From assembly GCF_003855155.1 (NCBI RefSeq), contig NZ_CP034073.1:2790001-2854000 (forward strand): a stretch of DNA of 64,000 nt. Direction: 5' to 3'. Source of the stretch: Shewanella psychromarinicola (lineage in GTDB: Bacteria; Pseudomonadota; Gammaproteobacteria; Enterobacterales; Shewanellaceae). Made by a program: the position numbers and the translations under genes. Position 1 is the first letter of the stretch; every line of letters begins with the position of its first letter. The notes below the pieces were generated by a model. The model did no database searches and was not told the origin of the DNA. It saw nothing but the letters and a program-made list of their open reading frames with translations. This document shows, piece by piece, positions 56,593-64,000 of this stretch.

Positions 56593-57037
56593 ATGAATTA
56601 AAACCATGGCAAAAGAAGATGTGGTGTATTGGCGAGTTAAACAGCGACTTCATTGCGCAGATGGAAGAGGTGCTGGAAATTTATGCTATGCCTGCGGATG
56701 AAAAACATCCTGTGGATAATTTTGATGAAGCAATGAAACAACTGGTGTCACATGTAAAACCGCCCAAATTAGCTTCACCAGGGCACTTAGCTAAAGATGA
56801 TTACGAATACCGGCGTGAGGATGTGGCCAATATCTATCTGATGTACGACAGGCATCGAGGCTGGCGGCATGCTAAAGCAACTGCAACCAAGAAACGAGAG
56901 GACTTTGCAGCGTGTATGCGGGATTTGGTTGATGTTCATTATCCTGATGCGGATAAAATCCACGAGGTTTTAGACAACTATACCCATGATCAATGAAGAT
57001 GCTTGATTTTTTACCAATGAAGATCACCATACCCCTC

Positions 57038-57588
57038 ATGAAAAACATCAAGTTGACCATCGAGCAAAAAATAGATCTTGAAGCCCTTCACGACGAGAGT
57101 CGAGATGGGCGTGTTCGTGATCGAATTAAAGCCGTTTTACTTCGCTCTGAAGGCTGGTCAACACCGATGATAGCTCAGGCCTTACGACTGCATGAAACAA
57201 GTATCGTTAGGCATATTGATGATTACGTCAGTAAAAATAAGTTAGACCTGAAAATGGAGGTTCACGACCTTATTTGAGTGAAACACAAACTGATGAGGTT
57301 ATGGCTCACCTGATGTTAAACACTTATCGCTGCTCGTATGAAATCATTGAGTACATATGGAGAAACCATGGGCTGCGCTTCTCTATTCCAGGTTTAAATA
57401 AATGGCTTCATCAGCATAACTTTAGCTACAAATACCCTAAAGGCGTCCCTCATAAGTTTGATGAAAAAAAGCAAGCCGATTTTATTGAGCAGTACACTAA
57501 GTTAAAGTCTGAAGTAGTTGATGAGCCTATATTGTTTATGGATGCTATGCATCCAACTCAAGCGACAAAAGTAAGTTGTTACCAATAA
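57038..57588 (+). pseudogene. Second IS630-family transposase fragment, frameshifted and truncated
   Basis: Starts MKNIKLTIEQKIDLEALHDES with a helix-turn-helix (STPMIAQALRLHETSIVRHI), then a one-base shift near 57254 (at ctgaaaatgg) moves the frame to NGGSRPYLSETQTDEVMAHL and on to MDAMHPTQATKVSCYQ. It ends at about half the family's usual length, losing the rest of the DDE domain. It is a different IS630 type from the first fragment. Confidence 0.83.
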
Positions 57589-57672
57589 ATAGCATGGCCA
57601 CTCATTCCAATTGGCTAAGTAGTAAACACTCGACTAGGCTTTAATTACGTTTTATCGACATGGTAATCTAAG

Positions 57673-58650
57673 ATGGCTAGACCAAGACAAACTATCGTTA
57701 GCCTAGAAGATACACCTTACTACCACTGCTGTTCTCGTGTGGTACGTAAGGCATTCTTGTGTGGAATAGATAACTCAACGGGTGAAAATTATGAGCATCG
57801 GCGTGAATGGGTTGATTCGCGCATTCTAGAGTTAGCGACCGTCTTTGCTATTGATATCTGTGCTTATGTCGTGATGAGTAATCACTTACATGTGGTTATA
57901 AAAGTCGATGCTGACAAAGCGAAGCTGTGGTCAGATAAAGAAGTGTTTATACAGTGGCACAAAGGCTTTAAAGGCACGTTACTCACACACAAATACCTAA
58001 AAGAAGAGGAGCTTAATCAGTTTGAGCTTCAAACGGTTAATGAATGCATTACCGAATACCGTAAGCGCTTAATTGATATCAGTTGGTTTATGCGTTCACT
58101 CAGTGAGCCCATCGCCAGAATGGCCAACAAAGAAGATAAGTGTACAGGTAGATTCTGGGAAGGTCGTTTCAAATCTCAAGCTCTGCTTGATGAAGCCGCA
58201 GTATTAGCCTGTATGGCCTACGTTGATTTAAACCCAGTCAGAGCTAACATGGCTGCAACTCCAGAAACCTCAGATTACACCAGTATTCAGCGCCGTATAA
58301 ATTCAGCGATGAAAGGCGAGCAACCACCAGAGCTATTACCGTTTGTGGGTAATGAACGACTCAACATGCCTAACGGGCTCATGTTCAGCGTGAAAGACTA
58401 CATCGTCTTAGTTGAAGATACCGGTCGGATTATTCGAGAAGATAAACGTGGCGCCATTAGTTCAAGCAGTCAGGACATACTGAATAGGCTAAACATCCCC
58501 GCAGAGAATTGGCTTAAAATCACTACAGAGTTTGGTACATTATTTAAAGGCGCTGTCGGCGCATTACCTGCCTTAACCGAATACTGTGAGCATTTAGACC
58601 GAAAACGACGACAAGGCGCGGCAAATTGTCAGCGCTGGCTGTGCGCTTAA
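57673..58650 (+). CDS. REP-associated tyrosine transposase (RAYT, Y1/HUH type)
   Basis: The 325-residue protein belongs to the Y1 transposase superfamily. It has the HUH metal motif (NHLHVVIK, near residue 75), the catalytic-tyrosine region further on (ACMAYVDLNPVRA) and TGRFWEGRFKSQ, all typical of RAYT proteins. RAYTs act on single-stranded palindromic REP elements and usually are single-copy domesticated genes without IS ends. The reading frame is intact, in contrast to its broken neighbours. A 102-bp sequence present twice lies about 120 bases downstream and may be its REP-like substrate. Confidence 0.87.
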   Translation: MARPRQTIVSLEDTPYYHCCSRVVRKAFLCGIDNSTGENYEHRREWVDSRILELATVFAIDICAYVVMSNHLHVVIKVDADKAKLWSDKEVFIQWHKGFKGTLLTHKYLKEEELNQFELQTVNECITEYRKRLIDISWFMRSLSEPIARMANKEDKCTGRFWEGRFKSQALLDEAAVLACMAYVDLNPVRANMAATPETSDYTSIQRRINSAMKGEQPPELLPFVGNERLNMPNGLMFSVKDYIVLVEDTGRIIREDKRGAISSSSQDILNRLNIPAENWLKITTEFGTLFKGAVGALPALTEYCEHLDRKRRQGAANCQRWLCA

Positions 58651-58771
58651 GTCATAATCCCCAATCAAATTACAATTCATCTTACACTTGATGACTATCA
58701 AGTTTTCCTGCTGTGCCGAATTTTGAAAAAGACTGGCAAACCAGTTGCTTAGCGCTAATTTTTTAGTCATA

Positions 58772-58975
58772 TCGATAGGGATAGGTGAGTTGAGCATATC
58801 GACTATACCTCTCGCCAAAGCCATGAAAACGAGTTATGTTATTTGTTAAAAAATGGGTGGCTTAGTTTTTATTTCGATAGGGATAGGTGAGTTGAGCATA
58901 TCGACTATACCTCTCGCCAAAGCCATGAAAACGAGTTATGTTATTTGTTAAAAAATGGGTGGCTTAGTTTTTATT
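58772..58975. repeat. Exact tandem duplication, 2 x 102 bp
   Basis: Units 58772-58873 and 58874-58975 are identical throughout, starting tcgatagggataggtgagtt. Perfect identity means recent duplication or selection. It lies directly behind a RAYT gene. Confidence 0.93.
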
Positions 58976-59243
58976 ATTCAAAGGCGAGTAACAAATTGAT
59001 CGAGTCGTTGTCTTTCATTACCGTATTTATAAAAACTACAGGTTTAGCTATGCTGGCTATTGGCGGGCTTTGGGCTTCTGGATTGAGCTTCGAAAGTATT
59101 TCCATTGTGCCCCAAGAAACCTCGTCAACTCGCTTTCTTTGTTAACAGACTCTTCGTACTAGAGCTGTCATCTAGCCAGGTATATGGACCACAGTGAACT
59201 CCTCGTGGCTTTATCTTCGCTCGGATCAAAGGTTTTTGCCTAT

Positions 59244-59287
59244 TTATTGAAGCTCACCCAGCTAAAGGAAGGTGAGCTTCAATAAAC
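59244..59287 (-). terminator. Terminator of the gadB-antiporter operon
   Basis: Perfect 16-bp stem (tttattgaagctcacc / ggtgagcttcaataaa) with a 12-base loop, about 26 bases behind the antiporter stop. The following minus-strand sequence is only modestly T-rich, so the end mode is less sure than the structure. Confidence 0.65.
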
Positions 59288-59312
59288 AAAATCATGCTGA
59301 GGTAAGCTAGGC

Positions 59313-61208
59313 TCATGACAATATCATCGATAAATACCCACCGATTAGTGCTAGAACGGTCGTGAATGCATAGCTCACTGGATAGGGGACTGCGGCAACT
59401 GAACTGTGCGATTCTTCCATGATTGCATTTAGGCTTGGAGTGCTGTTTCGTCCTCCTGCCGCGGCGCCGTCTGAGATTATTGTATTCAGACCAAATACCT
59501 TTATCCCGATCCAGAAGGCAACAAGTGGTGGAATAAGCGCCCCTGCAATACCGATTAGTACAATCCATAGAATCGTGTCGCCTCCAAAGGCTGTCATGAC
59601 CTTAGATCCTACGTTGGCGGCTAAAACAGCAACAAAGGCATTTAAGCCGAAGTCTTGTAGAAAGCTACGCGCCCCTTCATTTACGGGGCCGCCAAAGTTT
59701 GGGTTTCGGCTTCTAAAATAACTTACTCCTATGCCTGCCATAATAACGCCTGCTGATGTTCCTAACGCAAAAGGGATGCCTGATATAGTGATTGTGATTA
59801 CCCCCACTAGATAGCCGACCAACATGGCAAACGCAAGGTAAATGACCTCCGATTTCATCGTGAATAGGATTGCATGACCGCCCAGTTGCTTTGCCGCTCT
59901 TTGGATAGCAGCATCAGGGCCGTTCAGACGCATAACATCACCGAATAGAACGTCGGTCTTAGGACCGAGAGGCAACTCGTTGCCAGCCCGAAACATTGCT
60001 TGGACTGTAACGCCAGCCGACAGCTGCAAACGAAGTTCGTCTAGGCTTTTTCCCGATATTTTGTGCGATCCCATAGTGACATCTGCAACCTCAATGGGTA
60101 CATTTCGTGCCTGCGGGTCGTCTGATTCTAGGCCGATTAACTTGCCTTCCGTCTCGATCAAGTCGTGCACATCGGCACGCACTGTGATTATGTCATCTTT
60201 TTGAACTGTGGGGTCAGTTGTCATATTCAGGATCTTGCCATCACGAACTACGCGTAGGATGGGCACTTCCGGAAAGTCTTTAGCCAGTTGCGACAAGGTG
60301 CGGTCGATAAAGCTTTTGTGGGTGACGGTAAATGCACGAAGGCCAATAGACGTGAAGGTCATTGTTAATGCACCCGGAGCTCCGGGCACTGGATCGGTCC
60401 CACCTCCGCTAAAATCAGTTTCAGCTAGCTTTGCCTCGGCAACGGCGTCATAGCCAAAAATGCGCGGTAGATAGCGGATCAACATAATGGTCAATACAGT
60501 AGACAGAACATAGCTGATTGCATAAGCGGCGGCCATATTAGCACCGACCTGTTGCACTGACATGTCATCAGGTGGAATGAAGGCTCCGCTAGTTAACGCA
60601 TCCTGACCGACACCCAAGATTGCGGTGATCGTATAACTTCCTGAGATCAGTCCCGTTGCATAGCCCGGGGCAAGACCGGCCAGCATTGCACCAAAAAAAC
60701 ATATAACCCAGTTTAGACTCCAGACAATAAAGCCGATCACAAGAAATGCTAGTCCGCCTTTTCGCAAACCAGAAAAAAATTGTGGGCCGACTTTGAGCCC
60801 AAGTGCATACATGAAAAGTAGCAGCATAAACGATGACAGTACGCCTGGAATTGAATAGGCGATGCCATAAGCAGCCTGTGCAATCATCGAAAATAATACC
60901 CCGATCAGTAGTGTGCCAGCCGTTGAGCCCAGAGATATAGTCTTGAGACTGAACTTCCCGATCAGTGTCCCCAATGCAAGCGACAACAGTATGAAGACAA
61001 TAGGCTGGTTGTCCAACAGCTGAAAAAAGCCGTGAAAACCCGCCTCGGTTACCGGTTTTATCGTATCGAATACTTGCTCGATAGCCCCACCTGAGCTAGA
61101 TATCGTATTTTGAGCTGATGCCGGACAGGCTACAAATAGCAGTGGTAGAGTGATAATACCGACGACCGTTTTTAAGATCGACTTAATATATTGTATTGAT
61201 TTATCCAT
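59313..61208 (-). CDS. AAE-family (AspT/YbjL-like) amino-acid antiporter
   Basis: The 631-residue protein has two membrane halves of the AspT-antiporter duplication (about 70-250 and 455-630) around a cytoplasmic part with two TrkA-C/RCK_C domains (about 285-440). It starts eight bases inside gadB, so it very likely exchanges the substrate and product of that enzyme, glutamate and GABA. Unusual is the N-terminus: [20 protein letters not shown]...FVACPASAQ is a signal-peptide-like extension of about 33 residues before the normal start, followed by a short polar linker. Base composition is clearly more GC-rich than in the core genes, fitting transfer. Confidence 0.83.
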   Translation of the reverse strand: MDKSIQYIKSILKTVVGIITLPLLFVACPASAQNTISSSGGAIEQVFDTIKPVTEAGFHGFFQLLDNQPIVFILLSLALGTLIGKFSLKTISLGSTAGTLLIGVLFSMIAQAAYGIAYSIPGVLSSFMLLLFMYALGLKVGPQFFSGLRKGGLAFLVIGFIVWSLNWVICFFGAMLAGLAPGYATGLISGSYTITAILGVGQDALTSGAFIPPDDMSVQQVGANMAAAYAISYVLSTVLTIMLIRYLPRIFGYDAVAEAKLAETDFSGGGTDPVPGAPGALTMTFTSIGLRAFTVTHKSFIDRTLSQLAKDFPEVPILRVVRDGKILNMTTDPTVQKDDIITVRADVHDLIETEGKLIGLESDDPQARNVPIEVADVTMGSHKISGKSLDELRLQLSAGVTVQAMFRAGNELPLGPKTDVLFGDVMRLNGPDAAIQRAAKQLGGHAILFTMKSEVIYLAFAMLVGYLVGVITITISGIPFALGTSAGVIMAGIGVSYFRSRNPNFGGPVNEGARSFLQDFGLNAFVAVLAANVGSKVMTAFGGDTILWIVLIGIAGALIPPLVAFWIGIKVFGLNTIISDGAAAGGRNSTPSLNAIMEESHSSVAAVPYPVSYAFTTVLALIGGYLSMILS

Positions 61209-62583
61209 GATTAAATCCTGGCTTCGCTGTTGAGTTTGGCACCGGATTTTTTACAAGATGGTCTATCGCAGATATTATATCGTCAAGCAGCAGTTGTACC
61301 AGATCATGGCTGACACCGTGCCGAATCAAAATCCGCTGAACTATGGTGTTTTGACGGTTCGAAGGTAGAGGGTAAGATGCAATCTGCCATCCCTTCATCC
61401 GCACCCTGTCCGATAGATCATAAAGTGTGAAACCTTGCTTCTCGTCTTTCAGCTTGTAGGCTACGGCAGGAAGACCGCCGTGACCGTCATAGATCATATC
61501 GAAAAATCCAAGTGTCGCCAATTGTTTAGCCAACCACTGAGCAGTATCCGAACAGGTCTGTTGAATAGCTGTATAACCTTCCATACCCAGGCGCAAGAAG
61601 TTATAATATTGGGCTATGATCTCGCCGCCTGGTCGTGAGAAATTCAGCGCAAAGGTAGGCATGTTGCCGCCAAGGTAATCGACATAGAAAACCAATTCCT
61701 CTGGTAGATCTTCCTGTGTTGCCCAGATCGCCCAGCCAACACCTAGCGGTGCGAGACCGTATTTATGACCGGATGCATTGATTGACTTGACTCTATCTAT
61801 CTGGAAATCCCAGACTAGGTCGCGCTGAATGAAGGGGGCTATAAAACCACCTGAGGCAGCGTCCACATGGATTGGAATGTCGAGTCCAAACTCACGCTCG
61901 ATCGCATCTAATTCAAGACTCAGAGCCTCTACTGGTTCATAGACACCAGTGAAGGTGACTCCGAGAGTCGCCACGACACCGATAGTGTTTTCGTCACAAT
62001 ATTTTCGTAGGTCCTCGGGTTTTAACCCAAGCGCATCGCCCTCTAATGGTACTTCCCGAATCTCGACATCGAAATAACGTGCGAATTTCTTCCAGCAAAT
62101 CTGCACAGGGCCGGTCACGATGTTTGGCTTACTTGAGTCCTTGCCCTCAGCTTCACGGCGCTTACGCCATTTCCACTTGAGGGCTAGACCGCCTAGCATT
62201 GCCGCCTCACTAGACCCGGTTGTCGAGCATCCAATCGTTTCCTGTGATTTATGTGCATGCCAAAGATCCGCAAGTATATGAACACAGCGTTTCTCTATTT
62301 CGGCTGTTTGTGGGTATTCGTCCTTGTCGATCATGTTCTTGTCAACCGCGTCTGTCATTAGCTGCTTGACCTCGTCCTCGACCCAAGTTGTACAAAATGT
62401 AGCTAGGTTTTGACGAGAATTTCCGTCGAGCATGAGTTCATCGTGGACAAAAGCATAAGCAATGCGAGGTTCGGTCCGACCTTGCGGCATTTGATACTTA
62501 GGTAAGCTTTCTTGTGAGGCATTGGTTGCATAGATATCTAGTAGGCTGGATTGATCGTTTTGTTTTACTTTATGAATGGGCAT
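61201..62583 (-). CDS. gadB: Glutamate decarboxylase
   Basis: The 460-residue PLP enzyme turns glutamate into GABA and CO2 and takes up a proton. The substrate-binding stretch [19 protein letters not shown] is near residue 125, the conserved [13 protein letters not shown] near 240, and the PLP-binding lysine in [13 protein letters not shown] near 273. The pH-responsive N-terminal arm of E. coli GadB is only partly alike. With the antiporter behind it, it forms an acid-resistance or GABA-export module. The higher GC content compared with neighbours and the place among mobile DNA debris point to acquisition. Confidence 0.93.
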   Translation of the reverse strand: MPIHKVKQNDQSSLLDIYATNASQESLPKYQMPQGRTEPRIAYAFVHDELMLDGNSRQNLATFCTTWVEDEVKQLMTDAVDKNMIDKDEYPQTAEIEKRCVHILADLWHAHKSQETIGCSTTGSSEAAMLGGLALKWKWRKRREAEGKDSSKPNIVTGPVQICWKKFARYFDVEIREVPLEGDALGLKPEDLRKYCDENTIGVVATLGVTFTGVYEPVEALSLELDAIEREFGLDIPIHVDAASGGFIAPFIQRDLVWDFQIDRVKSINASGHKYGLAPLGVGWAIWATQEDLPEELVFYVDYLGGNMPTFALNFSRPGGEIIAQYYNFLRLGMEGYTAIQQTCSDTAQWLAKQLATLGFFDMIYDGHGGLPAVAYKLKDEKQGFTLYDLSDRVRMKGWQIASYPLPSNRQNTIVQRILIRHGVSHDLVQLLLDDIISAIDHLVKNPVPNSTAKPGFNHG

Positions 62584-62971
62584 GGTTAGTTCCTCGGTTG
62601 TAAAGGTACGTTAGAGGCAGGGGAGGTGATCTTGTGCCGTTGGAGCAAAGAAGATTTTATATCTTGGTTGCTTGTGTTGTATGTGTGGCATCCATAAAAA
62701 CATTGGTTAATCGCTTTACTTTACAGAAAACGTATTTCATTTTTCTTGTTCATATTTATAAGTAAGGTCTTCTAAATTTTGTTTATATTTTAGTTACATT
62801 CAACTTTTACTCCAGATATGGTTGTTCATGTAACGCGACCACACTTCCAGAGGAGTTACTCTTTTGTATTTACGTTAACGCATACGGAATTAATGTAAGC
62901 AATGGAATGGATACAACATCATCCTTTACACCATTGTTACAGTAACAACAATGAACTAGGTATTTAGTGAT
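62584..62971. other. Intergenic stretch upstream of gadB
   Basis: About 390 AT-rich bases with the gadB promoter on the minus strand. No gene or clear operator recognised. Confidence 0.45.
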
Positions 62972-63378
62972 GTGGGTAGCATCTTTGGCTACAATATGAT
63001 GACGGTAGCAGTGATACTGTGCAAGTCTCCTGCGACAGGCCAGCTGCAATTTAGAAGAGCCATTTTCAATTTACTTGCTTGTAATCAAGATGATCACAGT
63101 AAAAACTGGGCATTTTTACAGAGTGATAATGGTGAGTGGCAACCCGCACTATTTTATGATGTCACTTTCAGCCGCAATTATTTTGGCGAGCATGCTAAGT
63201 CTTTCACGGGGTTCGGAAAGCGACCACCACTTAAGGCTTTGCAAAAACTTGCTGATTCCGCAGGCTTTGCCCGTTGGTCAATTGCAGAAAAATAATCCGA
63301 GAGCTGATAACTGCTTTATCTGGCTTCGGTGATGTTGCCAAGGATTTAGAAATCCATTCGCAGACATTACCTCTGATA
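62972..63378 (+). pseudogene. HipA-type toxin kinase, C-terminal remnant
   Basis: Residues from FRRAIFNLLACNQDDHSKNW through FYDVTFSRNYFGEHAKSF match the catalytic half of HipA-like serine/threonine kinases (NQDDHSKN is the catalytic loop, YDVTF the metal-binding part). The N-terminal half is missing, a one-base shift at about 63290 moves the frame (…WSIAEK to KIIRELITALSGFG), and the end runs into a yefM fragment. Non-functional. Confidence 0.8.
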
Positions 63379-63471
63379 CTTCGTTCTCCAGAAAACGCGG
63401 AGCACCTGAATCGTTCAATAGCACAGTATCGAGCTGGTCAAACAACAGTACGAGAGCTAATAGATGAGTAG
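63372..63471 (+). pseudogene. YefM-type antitoxin, C-terminal remnant fused to hipA
   Basis: In the same frame as the hipA tail comes LRSPENAEHLNRSIAQYRAG and then QTTVRELIDE, the toxin-binding end of YefM-family antitoxins. The DNA-binding front is lost. The junction lies near 63371-63383. The yoeB remnant starts inside its last codons, the normal arrangement of yefM-yoeB. Confidence 0.78.
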
Positions 63472-63732
63472 CCGTCAGCGTTTATTATCTTAGACTGATG
63501 AAGCTTGGGATATTTACCTGTATTGGCAAACCCAAGATAAAGGACACTTAAACGTATTAATAAACTCATCAGCGATGTGAAGCGTTCACCATTTGAAGGT
63601 ATAGGTAAACCTGAGCCTTTAAAAGAAAATTTATCTGGTTTTTGGTCACGTCGAATCGATGACACAAATAGGTTAGTTTGCGCAGTTGATAGTCAGGCAA
63701 TCACGATTATTTCATGCCGTTATCATTACTAA
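63464..63732 (+). pseudogene. YoeB-type toxin remnant with nonsense codon and frameshift
   Basis: Starts MSSRQRLLS, then a TAG stands where YoeB proteins have Trp before TDEAWD. After YLYWQTQDKGHLN the frame shifts and goes on as SDVKRSPFEGIGKPEPLKEN and WSRRIDDTNRLV to the end CRYHY. The RNase toxin would be about 85 residues; both defects abolish it. Catalytic residues of the tail are still recognisable, so decay is recent. Confidence 0.82.
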
Positions 63733-64000
63733 CTCAACTTTCAGCGTCGCTCATACCTTAATTGGGCGCTGGCGGAACCCACCATGATTTCGGTCTGCCA
63801 GCGGTCTGCATCGGTTTGATATATTCATTTAGCGCCCAGTAAATTATTGATGATTTTAGTGTGTCTTTCGGCCTTCAGCGTACTTTTCCCAGTCTAACAA
63901 CATTATAACGTTTCAAGTTTTTTGTATTCACGACTCACTTCTGGGGGCTAACGCGCGAAGTTTAAGTTTTGTAGACTCATGTGCTTGAACCTCGCTCAAT
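63733..64000. other. Right end of window, non-coding with inverted repeats
   Basis: About 270 bases without gene. Inverted repeat tgggcgct/agcgccca (63763-63770 and 63831-63838) encloses a second one, cgctggc/gccagcg (63768-63774 and 63797-63803). It may be a structured recombination site, but integron core motifs are not complete. Confidence 0.45.

Larger units (their letters stand above)
55188..56996 (+). pseudogene. IS630-family transposase, split by an IS and cut at its 3' end
   Basis: Codons 1-144 (55188-55619) give the helix-turn-helix half of an IS630-type transposase (NKDIVELLNTSTSTIYRTKKRF). The frame resumes at 56601 without loss: AAC-rich junction reads R-L-K-H-N-E-L followed by K-P-W-Q-K-K once the insert and one duplicate are removed. 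The right part goes on to 56996 (RGWRHAKATATKKREDFAACM, EVLDNYTHDQ), then stops where the DDE domain should continue. It was therefore first a normal gene, later interrupted by the IS1595-type element and cut at the 3' end by the next element. Confidence 0.85.
58651..59312. other. Non-coding stretch with a 102-bp tandem duplication
   Basis: About 660 bases without a gene I can support. A 66-codon frame at 58945-59145 overlaps the second copy of the duplication and has no clear ribosome site, so I do not call it. Confidence 0.5.

Noticed and set aside
58945..59145. 66-codon gene downstream of the RAYT gene
   Set aside because: Begins inside the second copy of the 102-bp duplication, lacks a ribosome site and resembles no known protein.
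63733..64000. Integron cassette attachment site
   Set aside because: Only one core-like heptamer and inverted repeats are seen; the second core is missing, so it is kept as an observation only.

Overview
The window reads as chromosome of a marine gammaproteobacterium, most likely Shewanella of the low-GC, cold-adapted kind. The reasons are moderately AT-rich coding sequence, a DUF3379 anti-sigma gene, a Bat aerotolerance-type locus beside fadIJ, an initiator-tRNA array and a tRNA-Ser integrase of Shewanella/Vibrio type. Two stretches keep ancestral gene order that is also known from E. coli: fadIJ-sixA-smrB-prmB-aroC-...-yfcL, and rlmL-uup-...-rmf-fabA-lonH.

Layout. 1-413: start of a secreted subtilase-like protease, cut by the window edge. 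896-5872: minus-strand operon with an RND efflux pump, its adaptor, a DUF2892 membrane protein and a periplasmic rhodanese. 6114-9283: fadL and putP. 9418-17939: an ECF sigma/DUF3379 pair, then a minus-strand Bat-type locus (MoxR, DUF58, DUF4381, two von Willebrand proteins, BatD). 18188-21630: fadIJ behind a clear FadR-type operator. 22164-27417: an unrecognised three-gene set made of a large periplasmic-sensor GGDEF-EAL protein, an exported protein built from 14 perfect-phase 13-residue repeats, and a 38-residue peptide, closed by a terminator. 27698-37150: M16 peptidase, sixA, smrB, prmB, aroC, MFS carrier, NAD-kinase-like gene, yfcL and a SPOUT methyltransferase. 37575-39417: a lone rhodanese and an array of five initiator tRNA genes interleaved with three remodelled tRNA-like copies, behind one strong promoter. 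39605-48640: rlmL, a glutaredoxin-like gene, uup, a DUF3466 gene, rmf, fabA and lonH. The fabA promoter carries adjoining FadR and FabR sites.

Accessory part. From the tRNA-Ser gene at 48915 the sequence is a patchwork. A 3.3-kb element lies between 30-bp tRNA-derived repeats. It carries a frameshifted integrase, a run of hairpins and two overlapping small genes, one of them DUF2335-like. After a chemotaxis receptor (52662-54533) comes an insertion-sequence graveyard: an IS630-type gene split by an IS1595-type element with 8-bp target duplication, a second broken IS630 gene, and a REP-associated tyrosine transposase followed by an exact 102-bp tandem duplication. A more GC-rich glutamate decarboxylase/AAE-antiporter operon (59313-62583) looks acquired and would suit acid resistance or GABA export. 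The window ends in a run of decayed toxin-antitoxin genes (hipA, yefM, yoeB).

Functional links. Fatty-acid import (fadL), anaerobic-type beta-oxidation (fadIJ) and unsaturated fatty-acid synthesis (fabA) all show FadR-like sites, so one acyl-CoA-responsive regulator probably balances degradation and synthesis. The best candidates for something undescribed are the repeat-protein operon (22164-27417), the remodelled initiator-tRNA-like units (38337-38947) and the cargo plus hairpins of the small tRNA-Ser island (50843-52084). No functions were tested; assignments rest on motif recognition and gene context.
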